Shown here in pieces: positions 1-8,444 of a stretch of DNA of 64,000 bases (positions within the stretch are counted from its first letter, which is position 1; each line of letters starts with the position of its first letter). The translations under genes and the position numbers were made by a program. The notes below the pieces were generated by a model. That model was not told the DNA's origin and did not search any database. It saw only the letters and a list, made by a program, of their open reading frames with translations. Location of the stretch: assembly GCA_964467455.1 (NCBI GenBank), contig CAYXQJ010000002.1:1-64000 (forward strand), in the 5' to 3' direction. This DNA comes from OLB6 sp964467455. GTDB taxonomy: Bacteria > Bacteroidota > Ignavibacteria > Kapaibacteriales > Kapaibacteriaceae.

Positions 1-56
1 AGTCGGTTAGTCGGTTAGTCGGTTAGTCGGTTAGTCGGTTAGTCGGTTAGTCGGTC
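1..56. repeat. 8-bp tandem repeat (AGTCGGTT)n
   Basis: Six perfect copies of AGTCGGTT lie head to tail at 1-48, and a seventh at 49-56 has its last base changed to C. The array reaches the left edge, so its full length is unknown. It ends exactly at the stop codon (55-57) of the minus-strand membrane-protein gene, so it is the 3' flank of that gene. A perfect octamer array of this kind suggests recent slippage. Confidence 0.95.
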
Positions 57-471
57 AGTTGTTCCAGAACTGCTGACCGAAGATGAAGACGTCGACGCCG
101 GAGGTGTTTTGCATCACCAGGGCCACGTCGTGTTGGGCACGACGCTCCAGATATTCACGCGCATCTTCTTCCGAGATCTCGGCATAGCGGGCTAACTCGG
201 CAACGATCACCCGACCGGAGTTCGATACAATGAGGTGGCGAATGACGCTGTCAACTCGCTTCTTCTCGCGACGGTAGTCGCGAAGGCTGCTCAACAGCAG
301 CCACGAACCGCCGCCCAAATGCAGTGACGCCAGCACAAAGCACGTGAGCAGATCGGTAAAACCGACCGTGCCGTCGTACCAGCCGACGATGCCAAAGAGC
401 AGGTAGACCAGGGAAAAAACGGCCACCATGCTACCGAGCAGATATTTGATGCGATAAAGGGATGTGTTCAT
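55..471 (-). CDS. Small membrane protein with C-terminal winged-helix-like domain
   Basis: This is a 138-residue protein of unknown function. Two hydrophobic segments (about residues 10-32 and 40-62) should form a helical hairpin in the inner membrane. A charged linker (SSLRDYRREKKR) leads to a soluble domain of about 65 residues, whose helix pattern (VIVAELARYAEISEEDAREY) followed by a strand pair resembles a winged helix. The start at 471 was chosen because the hydrophobic segment follows at once; an in-frame extension to 780 would run antisense through mfd. The gene is divergent from mfd, with 37 bp between starts. No Shine-Dalgarno sequence is evident. A membrane-tethered regulator or scaffold is possible but is inference. 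Confidence 0.7.
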   Translation of the reverse strand: MNTSLYRIKYLLGSMVAVFSLVYLLFGIVGWYDGTVGFTDLLTCFVLASLHLGGGSWLLLSSLRDYRREKKRVDSVIRHLIVSNSGRVIVAELARYAEISEEDAREYLERRAQHDVALVMQNTSGVDVFIFGQQFWNN

Positions 472-497
472 GGGGGGACAGCGAAAATAACACTCCG

Positions 498-505
498 TAC
501 TTTTG
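498..505 (+). promoter_or_regulatory. TAnnTTTG -7 box upstream of mfd
   Basis: TACTTTTG matches the Bacteroidota -7 consensus TAnnTTTG. Only three bases separate it from the mfd ATG at 509. Transcription should therefore start at or beside the start codon, giving a leaderless or nearly leaderless mRNA. No clear -33 TTG element was found. Confidence 0.6.
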
Positions 506-508
506 TAG

Positions 509-3500
509 ATGCAGAAAGTCCGCTCCGACGCTTCCGAGATCCTCGACGTCCTTTCCCGTTCCCATCCGATCCAGCAACTTGCAGCCCTGGCCACACAACA
601 TGGTATGGCCTCGATCAAGACGCTGCATGGATCGGCACGTTCTGCCGTGATCGCTGCTGTGTGGAATCTCGCCGATGCTCCCATGGTCGTCATTACCGCC
701 GATGATCGGCTGGCTGATGACCAGGCCCATGATATCGGCACGCTGATGGGGTCTGACCATGTCCGCACGATCCACAGCACGTCGCGCCACCGTTCCCTCT
801 CAGATGCCGGAGCACTCCGCCACGACGAGGTCGATGCCTTGATGCAATTGCATCAGAATAGCCGTTCCATCATCGTGGTCTCCTCCACTGCCCTCAACGT
901 CCGCCTCCCCGCCCGTGCCGATCTCGATGCTGTTCAACGCAGCATGAAAAGGGGCGAGCACGTCCCCTATGAAGACCTTGTGACCTCGCTGGCCGTCAAC
1001 GGCTACGAACGCACCGACTATGTCAGCAAACCCGGTGAGATGGCTGTCCGCGGCGGGATCCTCGATATTTACCCCGGTGGCTGGGACAATCCTCTCCGCA
1101 TCGAGTTCTGGGGCGACACCATCGATTCGATCCGAGAATTCGAGCCGTTGTCTCAACGCTCGATCCGTGAGCATGAAGAAGTGGAGTTCTTCGCGCGCGT
1201 CTACCACGACGATGATGTCTCGCTGACCACGACGTTGACCGACCACCTGCCGAAGGACACGATCATCGTCATTGACGGACCGGAGGGTATTGAACTGGAA
1301 CCCTTGGCCGCCTGGACGCGGATCATGCTCAATCCGATCGGTTCTTCGAACGTAGAAGTCAAGACGACGGCGCAACCGGCCTTCGGCGGCTCGATCGAGC
1401 AGTTGCTGAAGACGGCGTCGGCAATGCAGAAGCGGAACATCGAGGTCCACGTCGGAGCCGACGGACAACACAATGCCAAGCGCATTCGGGAGCTGTGCGA
1501 GAATGTTGCCGAACAACTCGAGGAAGAACATCCCGATCGAGCGCTTACGTACCAAAGCACAGCCGACGCTATTCAGTGGCATGCTACCGCTCTTTCGGAC
1601 GGCTTCGTATGGGAGGACCTCTGCCTGGCCGTGTTCTCCGAACACCAAGTCTTTGGACGTCAGCGCGCACAACGTCGCACACGTCGATCCGAGTCGGGAT
1701 TCACGCTCCGCGAATTGCACCAGCTGCAACGCGGCGACTATGTTGTCCATGAAGACAAAGGCATTGGACAGTTTGACGGCCTCAAAACGATCGAGATCAA
1801 CGGCAGTGCCGTCGACTGCGTACGTCTGTTATTCGCCGCCGGCGACGTTCTTTACGTTCATCTGAACTATGTCCATAAGCTTTCCAAGTTCGCCGCCGAA
1901 GAAGGTGCCGTACCGAAGCTGTCCAAGCTCGGCTCAGCCGAATGGGAGCGCAAGAAATCGCGCGCCAAGAAGCGCATCAAGGACATTGCCCGTGACCTGA
2001 TCATACTCTATGCTCAACGGAAGTCGCAACCGGGCTTTGCCTTTCCTGCCGACAGCGTATGGCAAAAGGAGTTCGAGGCATCGTTCCAATATGAAGACAC
2101 ACCGGACCAGGCGAGAGCAACGGCAGAAGTAAAAGTGGACATGGAGCAGCCGTCACCGATGGATCGCCTCGTCTGCGGCGACGTCGGCTTCGGTAAGACC
2201 GAAGTGGCCATCCGTGCCGCGTTCAAAGCCGCCCAATCCGGTAAACAGGTGGCGGTGCTGGTGCCGACGACGATCCTTGCCCAACAGCACTTTGTGACCT
2301 TCAAAGACCGCCTTCACCGCTATCCCGTGACGATCGAGGTCCTCTCACGGTTCCGTTCCAAAGCGGAACAGAAGGACGTCCTCGAGCGCCTCGTCGCCGG
2401 CAAGGTCGATATCGTGATCGGTACCCATCGATTGCTCAGCAAGGATGTCATCTTTAAGAATCTCGGATTGTTGATCATCGACGAAGAACATCGCTTCGGC
2501 GTCGGAGCGAAAGAAAAACTTCGTCAACTCCGGGTGACCATCGATACACTGACGTTGACGGCAACACCCATCCCGCGAACGCTCAACTTCTCCTTGATGG
2601 GAGCTCGCGACCTCAGCGTCATCGAAACGCCGCCGAGGAATCGACTACCGATCAAGACCGAGATCATGGAGTGGGATGACGAGACGCTGCGTGAAGCGAT
2701 CGACAGAGAGATGTCCCGCGGTGGACAGGTCTTCATCGTCACCGACAAGATCCACGACATGGACAAGCTTCAGATGCGTGTGAAGATGCTTGTCCCGACC
2801 CTTCGTGTTGGCATGGCTCACGGACAGATGCCGACCGAAGAACTCGAAGATGTGATGGAAGGATTCTTGGAACGGAAGACCGACGTGTTGATCGCCACGA
2901 AGATCATCGAGTCCGGCCTCGACATCCCGAATGCCAACACGATGATCATCAACAATGCCGACAACTTCGGACTTGCCGAACTCTACCAACTCCGAGGGCG
3001 CGTCGGCCGTTCCAACATCCAGGCCTACTGTTATCTCGTCATCCCTCCCGTCCACACCCTCTCGCGCATCGCCCTGCGACGTCTGCAGGCACTTGAAGAG
3101 TTCACCGATCTCGGCAGTGGCTTTCAACTCGCCATGCGAGATCTTGAGATCCGTGGTGCCGGCAATTTGTTAGGGGGCGAGCAGTCCGGCTTCATTATGG
3201 ACATGGGATTTGAGTTGTATCAAAAGATCCTCGATGAAGCGGTCGAAGAGCTGCGCGCCGATGAATTCGCAGAGCTCTTCGGCGATAAGAAGATGCGCCG
3301 TCAATCCTTTGTCAACGAAGATGTCGCCATCGAACTCGACGTAGACGCTTTGCTGCCATCGACATGGATCTCAGCGGACACCGACCGTTACGATGCCTAC
3401 AAGCGTCTGTACAACGCCCACGATGAACACGAGATCGACGCCGTCTTCGCAGAACTGCGCGATCGCTTTGGTGCATTACCTCCCGAAGCCGAACATCTTT

Positions 3501-3784
3501 GGTATGCCGTACGCATGCGCATCGCCGCCCTGCCAACGGGCTTCGTGCGTGTCGCCCTACGTGATCACACAATGATCTTGGAACTACCGCCGGATGCGGA
3601 TAAGACGTATTTCGAACAAGCATTCCCACGTCTGTTGCCGTTGATCACCTCGATGCCGAATGCCCGATTCGTCCAGCATGGCAAACGACTGATCATCGAG
3701 ATCCAACTCTCCCGCCGCGATGATGCGATCGGCATCGTCAGGCAATGTGCCGAAGCGATCACCACAGAGGAGGCAGGAGCATGA
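509..3784 (+). CDS. mfd: Transcription-repair coupling factor Mfd
   Basis: Mfd is a DNA translocase that removes RNA polymerase stalled at lesions and recruits UvrA. At 1091 residues it is of ordinary length. Visible in order are a UvrB-like N-terminal region, a CarD-like RNA polymerase interaction domain (about 408-462, GDYVVHEDKGIGQFDGLK), Walker A (GDVGFGKTEV, about 555), the DEEH box (about 655), helicase motifs ending in LYQLRGRVGRS (about 830), and a C-terminal TRCF domain. The start follows a -7 box by three bases and has no Shine-Dalgarno. The stop overlaps the tsaB start in ATGA, so the two genes are likely translationally coupled. Confidence 0.97.
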   Translation: MQKVRSDASEILDVLSRSHPIQQLAALATQHGMASIKTLHGSARSAVIAAVWNLADAPMVVITADDRLADDQAHDIGTLMGSDHVRTIHSTSRHRSLSDAGALRHDEVDALMQLHQNSRSIIVVSSTALNVRLPARADLDAVQRSMKRGEHVPYEDLVTSLAVNGYERTDYVSKPGEMAVRGGILDIYPGGWDNPLRIEFWGDTIDSIREFEPLSQRSIREHEEVEFFARVYHDDDVSLTTTLTDHLPKDTIIVIDGPEGIELEPLAAWTRIMLNPIGSSNVEVKTTAQPAFGGSIEQLLKTASAMQKRNIEVHVGADGQHNAKRIRELCENVAEQLEEEHPDRALTYQSTADAIQWHATALSDGFVWEDLCLAVFSEHQVFGRQRAQRRTRRSESGFTLRELHQLQRGDYVVHEDKGIGQFDGLKTIEINGSAVDCVRLLFAAGDVLYVHLNYVHKLSKFAAEEGAVPKLSKLGSAEWERKKSRAKKRIKDIARDLIILYAQRKSQPGFAFPADSVWQKEFEASFQYEDTPDQARATAEVKVDMEQPSPMDRLVCGDVGFGKTEVAIRAAFKAAQSGKQVAVLVPTTILAQQHFVTFKDRLHRYPVTIEVLSRFRSKAEQKDVLERLVAGKVDIVIGTHRLLSKDVIFKNLGLLIIDEEHRFGVGAKEKLRQLRVTIDTLTLTATPIPRTLNFSLMGARDLSVIETPPRNRLPIKTEIMEWDDETLREAIDREMSRGGQVFIVTDKIHDMDKLQMRVKMLVPTLRVGMAHGQMPTEELEDVMEGFLERKTDVLIATKIIESGLDIPNANTMIINNADNFGLAELYQLRGRVGRSNIQAYCYLVIPPVHTLSRIALRRLQALEEFTDLGSGFQLAMRDLEIRGAGNLLGGEQSGFIMDMGFELYQKILDEAVEELRADEFAELFGDKKMRRQSFVNEDVAIELDVDALLPSTWISADTDRYDAYKRLYNAHDEHEIDAVFAELRDRFGALPPEAEHLWYAVRMRIAALPTGFVRVALRDHTMILELPPDADKTYFEQAFPRLLPLITSMPNARFVQHGKRLIIEIQLSRRDDAIGIVRQCAEAITTEEAGA

Positions 3785-4458
3785 AGATCTTGGCCATCGA
3801 GACAACCGGTCAGACCTGCGGTGCCTGCATCGTGTCGACGGAACCACAAGCCCCCTTCCAACTGATGGCGATCCATGAGCTGTACCGGGAACATGTGCAT
3901 GATGCGCAGTTGGCAGTATTGGTGGAGACGGCGTTGACGTCGGCGGAAATGTCGATCTCGGACGTCGACGTGGTTGCCGTCAGCGGTGGGCCTGGCTCAT
4001 TCACGGGTACCCGCATTGGTGTCTCGCTTGCAAAGGGGCTGTGTTATACCAACGCACCCCGCCTTGTGGTGGTGGACACCATGCATGCCATGGCTGAAGC
4101 CGCGAAGGAAGTAGCAGTGGCAGCCGATCGTGAGACCGTTCATATCGTGATCCCGTCGCATCGTGACCTGGTTTATACGGCGGCATATCGCGTTCAGCAC
4201 GACGCTGCACTGATGCAACGGCTTGGAGACATAACACTAGCGCCGATCAACGACGTTAGGTCATCGATCGGCGCTGACATGGTCTGTGGTCCGGGAGCGT
4301 CGTTGGTGTCCGACTCCCCTATCTCCGGGTTGACGCGACTCTCCTCACGGTTTGTTGCCCTTCGTGCAGTCCGCGAGATCCGTCACGATACCGTGGTCTT
4401 TGCTGACCCGCTCACGGCAGAGCCGTTGTATCGTCAGGAATTCGTCGGACGATCATGA
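3781..4458 (+). CDS. tsaB: tRNA threonylcarbamoyladenosine biosynthesis protein TsaB
   Basis: TsaB is the regulatory partner of TsaD in making the t6A37 modification of tRNA. The protein has 225 residues. It begins MKILAIETTGQTCG, the ASKHA-type N-terminal strand, and carries the family hallmark GPGSFTGTRIG near residue 70. The start at 3781 is supported by the 4-bp ATGA overlap with mfd and by the purine-rich GAGGAGGCAGGAGC just before it. The last six bases overlap the end of the convergent di-heme peroxidase gene, and no terminator lies between them. Confidence 0.93.
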   Translation: MKILAIETTGQTCGACIVSTEPQAPFQLMAIHELYREHVHDAQLAVLVETALTSAEMSISDVDVVAVSGGPGSFTGTRIGVSLAKGLCYTNAPRLVVVDTMHAMAEAAKEVAVAADRETVHIVIPSHRDLVYTAAYRVQHDAALMQRLGDITLAPINDVRSSIGADMVCGPGASLVSDSPISGLTRLSSRFVALRAVREIRHDTVVFADPLTAEPLYRQEFVGRS

Positions 4459-5505
4459 CTTCACAGCAACGCGCTTCGGATCCGAGAGTGCGTTCAAGAA
4501 GGTCACAATGCTCGTGATCTCGTCCTTGGTGAGTTTCTTCCCGAGCTGATGCCATCCCATCAACGACACGGCTTCATCGAGGGTCTTTACCGAACCGTCA
4601 TGGAAGTAGGGGGCGGTCAGAGCCACATTACGCAGCATCGGAACTTTGAACATCAGACTGTCGGCCGGATCCTTCGTCACCTCATATCTGCCGGCATCCT
4701 TGGACTCATACGGATTAACAAGTCCAAGCTTCTGATACATGGTTCCGCCGAACGTGGTGCCCATGTGGCATGTGATACATCCCGATTCGATGAACGTCTT
4801 CATTCCACGCTTCTCAGCATTCGTCAGTGCCGTTGCATTTCCGGCGATGTAGTCGTCGAAGCGCGATGGACTGCGAAGTGTACGCTCAAAGGCGGCGATG
4901 GCCGTGGCGATGTTGTGGTAGGACACCGGCTTTTTACCCTTCGGGAAGACGGCCTTGAAGGCCTCAGCATATTCAGGAATGGCACCGATCTTTTGTTCAA
5001 CGGCCTTCTCGCTCGGCATGGCCATTTCGCCTGGATTTAGGATCGGGCCCTTTGCTTGTGCCACCAAGTCTTCAGCACGACCGTCCCAAAACTGCACGAA
5101 CTGGAATCCGGCGTTGAGGACGGTTGGAGAATTTCGATCACCATCACCACCCTTTGCTCCGGGCGACACAGGTAAGTTGTCGACTCCTGATCGGTTCTGA
5201 TCGACCATGTGGCAGGAGTTACAGGACTGCTTGTCGTTGACAGAGAGTCTCGTGTCCATGTAGAGTTTTTCTCCCAAGGCGATAAGCTCAGGAGTGTCGT
5301 TCTCTGCACCCGGCATCGACGCCGGCAATGCGCCGAACAAGGCCGATGCTTGGTCTTTCAGTTCTTGTTCTTCAGCGGCGGTCAAGGCCTTGGCTTCTGC
5401 CGGAGCGGCCTCCTTGGGCACGTCTTGCTTTTGCGAGCATGACGGGGCAGTAAGACCTAGAAGAATGGCGGCAAGTACCGCAAACAGTGTATTCAAACGG
5501 TTCAT
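4453..5505 (-). CDS. Di-heme cytochrome c peroxidase (CcpA/MauG family)
   Basis: This is a periplasmic di-heme peroxidase of 350 residues that would reduce H2O2 with electrons from a c-type cytochrome. The N-terminus has a hydrophobic stretch ending TAPSC, so Cys23 is probably lipidated (lipobox-like). Two heme motifs are present, CNSCH at 95-99 and CITCH at 243-247. The family signature KVPMLRNVALTAPYFHDGS lies near residue 295, and FWDGRAEDL near 139 is also typical. The gene is divergent from purB across a 139-bp gap. MauG-type maturases share this fold, but no methylamine dehydrogenase genes are nearby, so peroxidase is the better call. Confidence 0.92.
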   Translation of the reverse strand: MNRLNTLFAVLAAILLGLTAPSCSQKQDVPKEAAPAEAKALTAAEEQELKDQASALFGALPASMPGAENDTPELIALGEKLYMDTRLSVNDKQSCNSCHMVDQNRSGVDNLPVSPGAKGGDGDRNSPTVLNAGFQFVQFWDGRAEDLVAQAKGPILNPGEMAMPSEKAVEQKIGAIPEYAEAFKAVFPKGKKPVSYHNIATAIAAFERTLRSPSRFDDYIAGNATALTNAEKRGMKTFIESGCITCHMGTTFGGTMYQKLGLVNPYESKDAGRYEVTKDPADSLMFKVPMLRNVALTAPYFHDGSVKTLDEAVSLMGWHQLGKKLTKDEITSIVTFLNALSDPKRVAVKS

Positions 5506-5609
5506 ATGGGGTATCCTTCAAAGTGTGTGCAGGTTTTGCAGCGCAATAAACCAAGAAGATCGGATCCAAGTTCCGAACGAATGACAGGAACCCGTCACGA
5601 ACATCTTGG

Positions 5610-5617
5610 TAACTTTG
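5610..5617 (+). promoter_or_regulatory. TAnnTTTG -7 box upstream of purB
   Basis: TAACTTTG lies 27 bases before the purB ATG at 5645, in the 139-bp gap between the divergent peroxidase gene and purB. It continues as TAACTTTGTGG, like other boxes in this window. No matching box was seen for the peroxidase on the other strand. Confidence 0.6.
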
Positions 5618-5644
5618 TGGTTTACTCAACTGCACTGCACTACG

Positions 5645-6940
5645 ATGATCGAACGTTATACCCGCCCTGACATGGGGGCGATCTGGTCCGATGAGAACCG
5701 TTTTGCCATCTGGCTGGAGATCGAGATCCTCGCCTGCGAAGCACAAGCCAAACTCGGAGAGATCCCACAGGATGCGGTCGATGAGATCCGCGCCAAAGCG
5801 CGCTTCGACGTGAAGCGGATCCTGGAGATCGAAGAGATCACCAAACACGATGTGATCGCCTTCACCACGAACGTGGCCGAATACGTAGGACCGGCATCGC
5901 GTTTCATCCACCTCGGTATGACGTCCAGCGACGTCCTGGATACGTGCCTCGGCGTCCAACTCAAGCAAGCCGGTGAGTTGTTGATGAAGGACCTTGTGGT
6001 CTTTCGCGACATCCTCGCACGTCGAGCGCAGGAATTCAAGTACACGGTCTGCATCGGACGTACGCACGGCATACACGCGGAGCCGACGACATTTGGTTTG
6101 AAGTTGGCCTTGTGGTACGAAGAGTGCAAGCGGAGCATCGAACGTCTCCAACGGGCCATCGATGTGATCGCCGTTGGCCAGATCTCCGGTGCCGTTGGTA
6201 CCTTCGAACACCTCTCCCCTGCCGTCGAGGAATACGTCTGCGAAAAACTGGGCCTTCGTCCAGCACCGGTCTCCACCCAAGTGATCCAGCGAGATCGTCA
6301 TGCCGAGTTCTTGACCACGCTCGCAATCATCGGTGCGTTTCTCGAGAAGATCGCTACAGAGGTCCGCCACCTTCAACGTACCGAAGTGCGTGAAGCCGAA
6401 GAGTTCTTCTCCAAAGGACAAAAAGGCTCAAGCGCCATGCCGCACAAGCGCAATCCGATCCTCAGTGAACGTCTCTGTGGTCTTGCTCGGCTTCTCCGCG
6501 GCAATGCCATGGCAGCCATCGAGAACAATGCCTTGTGGCACGAGCGCGACATCTCGCACTCCAGTGTGGAGCGCGTGATCTGTCCGGATTCGACGATCAC
6601 ACTTGACTACATGCTGCATCTGGCGACCGGGATGATCGACAACCTGTTGGTCTATCCTGAGACCATGAAGAAGAACCTTGAGCTCACGCACGGACTCCCC
6701 TTCTCTCAATCAGTACTCTTGGCGCTGGTGCGAAAAGGTGTGACGCGCGAGGATTCTTACAAGATGGTGCAGCGCAATGCCATGACGACATGGGAGACAA
6801 AAACGCCTTTGCGTCAGACGCTTGGGACTGATGCGGAGATCATGTCATTGATGTCAGCCGAAGAGCTTGACGCGATCTTCGATGATGGAAAGATGTTGAA
6901 GAACGTCGATGCCATCTTCGCGCGGTGCGGCCTTGCATAG
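5645..6940 (+). CDS. purB: Adenylosuccinate lyase
   Basis: PurB splits SAICAR and adenylosuccinate in purine synthesis. At 431 residues it has the usual length. The fumarase/aspartase superfamily signature SSAMPHKRNP lies at about 263-272. GRTHGIHAEPTTFG and the MTSSDVLDT loop are further lyase landmarks. The start was placed at MIERYTRPDMGAIW because the conserved N-terminus begins there; an in-frame TTG at 5606 would overlap the promoter box. The 3' end overlaps the possible start of the following cytochrome c/FG-GAP gene by 32 bp. Confidence 0.97.
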   Translation: MIERYTRPDMGAIWSDENRFAIWLEIEILACEAQAKLGEIPQDAVDEIRAKARFDVKRILEIEEITKHDVIAFTTNVAEYVGPASRFIHLGMTSSDVLDTCLGVQLKQAGELLMKDLVVFRDILARRAQEFKYTVCIGRTHGIHAEPTTFGLKLALWYEECKRSIERLQRAIDVIAVGQISGAVGTFEHLSPAVEEYVCEKLGLRPAPVSTQVIQRDRHAEFLTTLAIIGAFLEKIATEVRHLQRTEVREAEEFFSKGQKGSSAMPHKRNPILSERLCGLARLLRGNAMAAIENNALWHERDISHSSVERVICPDSTITLDYMLHLATGMIDNLLVYPETMKKNLELTHGLPFSQSVLLALVRKGVTREDSYKMVQRNAMTTWETKTPLRQTLGTDAEIMSLMSAEELDAIFDDGKMLKNVDAIFARCGLA

Positions 6941-8444
6941 TCCGTTGCGCATAGTGGTCGGTGTGATCGTCGGACTGACGATCGCCGGCAGTATTGTTGG
7001 CCTGACGCCGACGCCACAGAACGATGGCAAGGTATTGGCGGAACAGTATTGTCAGACCTGCCATGTATTGCCGCAGCCGTCCGACTTGGACAAACCAACG
7101 TGGATCGCCAAGGTCTTTCCGATCATGCGCACCTATCTCGGCATGGATCCTTATCCCAATAAGGAAAAGCTGCCGCACGATATTCAAGAGATGTTGCCAA
7201 CACATCCTTCGATGTCGGAAGACGAGTGGTTTGCCATCGCCCAGTATTATATCGACGCCGCACCGCAACAGTTCGAGGTGCCCAAGCAACCCGATGTGAA
7301 GGGGCCGACACCGCTGTTCCGCGCCGAACCGATCGATCTTGGGATCAACCCGCCCCTTACCTCCCTTGTCACGTTCGATGTCAAGAACCAACGATTGTTG
7401 TTGGGAGATGGATTGAATAAGCGGCTGTTGGTACTTGATGCCCAGCACCGGGTCGTGGATTCGATCCCGCTGTTCGGTCCGGCTTCGTGTGTGAAGGAAG
7501 TTCAGGGGGCGTGGTACGTTACCGACATGGGCGAATTCCTTCCGCACGATACGGCCATCGGTGCGTTGAATCGCATCGAGTGGGTTGGCGGCAAGGCAGT
7601 GGTCACAGATGTGATCTCACCATTGCGAAGGCCGGTACACGTCTCGATCGCCGATCTCAACGCAGATAAGCGCAATGACTACTTGATCTGTGAGTTTGGC
7701 AACATCAAGGGTAGCATCGGCTGGTACGAGATCACGGCTTCGGGAAAGAAGATCTACCATGAGTTGATCGACCAACCGGGCGCGATACGAACGGAGATCG
7801 CCGATCTCAACAACGACCGTCGTCCAGACATCATCGTCCTCATGGCTCAAGCGCGAGAAGGGATCTTTGCCTTCATCAACAAGGGCAAGGGGCAGTTTGA
7901 ACCGCAGTCGCTGTTGACATTTCCGCCGTCGCATGGATCGTCGTCGTTCACGATGGCAGATCTCAACGGCGATCAGTTTCCGGATCTGATCGTCACCACT
8001 GGCGATGTGGGTGACTACGAAGAGCCACCGTACAAACCGTATCACGGCACGTACTTCTTCCACGGTTCCAAGAATGGAACGTATACCCAGGCAGACTTCT
8101 TGCCGATGTATGGCGCCTACGGTGCGTTGTATCGCGATTTTGATCTTGATGGTACGATGGATCTGCTGTCCTTCTCGTTCTTCCCGCAGCTAGACTACGG
8201 CGATGCCGGTCTCATACAGCTTCATACCGACGTCAGCGGCAAACGGACCTCCTATACTGTCGATCAAGCGATCACCGGCCGATGGCTCGTCAGCGACGTT
8301 GCCGATATCGACCGAGATGGTGATCTCGACGTTGTGCTTGGGAACTTCTCGATGGGACCGTGGTATCCTACGGGCCCGATCCGCGATCGTTGGACCACCG
8401 GCGGACGTGCAGCACTGGTCCTGAGAAACCAGACCAAGCGCTGA
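6909..8444 (+). CDS. Secreted or membrane-anchored cytochrome c with FG-GAP/VCBS repeats
   Basis: This 511-residue protein has an N-terminal hydrophobic anchor (about 13-32), one c-type heme motif CQTCH at 48-52, and from about residue 245 a set of FG-GAP/VCBS repeats with Ca2+-binding loops. Examples are ADLNADKRNDYL, ADLNNDRRPDII, ADLNGDQFPDLI, DFDLDGTMDLL and DIDRDGDLDVV. A beta-propeller facing the periplasm or cell surface is expected. The ATG at 6909 lies inside purB; TTG 6933 or GTG 6954 are alternatives that keep the anchor. The last 77 bases overlap the convergent glycine-rich gene. An electron-transfer role is inferred from the heme motif only. Confidence 0.8.
   Translation: MPSSRGAALHSPLRIVVGVIVGLTIAGSIVGLTPTPQNDGKVLAEQYCQTCHVLPQPSDLDKPTWIAKVFPIMRTYLGMDPYPNKEKLPHDIQEMLPTHPSMSEDEWFAIAQYYIDAAPQQFEVPKQPDVKGPTPLFRAEPIDLGINPPLTSLVTFDVKNQRLLLGDGLNKRLLVLDAQHRVVDSIPLFGPASCVKEVQGAWYVTDMGEFLPHDTAIGALNRIEWVGGKAVVTDVISPLRRPVHVSIADLNADKRNDYLICEFGNIKGSIGWYEITASGKKIYHELIDQPGAIRTEIADLNNDRRPDIIVLMAQAREGIFAFINKGKGQFEPQSLLTFPPSHGSSSFTMADLNGDQFPDLIVTTGDVGDYEEPPYKPYHGTYFFHGSKNGTYTQADFLPMYGAYGALYRDFDLDGTMDLLSFSFFPQLDYGDAGLIQLHTDVSGKRTSYTVDQAITGRWLVSDVADIDRDGDLDVVLGNFSMGPWYPTGPIRDRWTTGGRAALVLRNQTKR

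Noticed and set aside
800..1750. 316-codon open frame antisense to mfd
   Set aside because: It lies fully inside a well supported gene and shows no motif. G-starting codon bias in the sense gene commonly leaves such open antisense frames.
5372..6421. 349-codon antisense frame across purB and the peroxidase promoter region
   Set aside because: It is antisense to purB and contradicts clear motifs on the plus strand. No ribosome site or promoter supports it.
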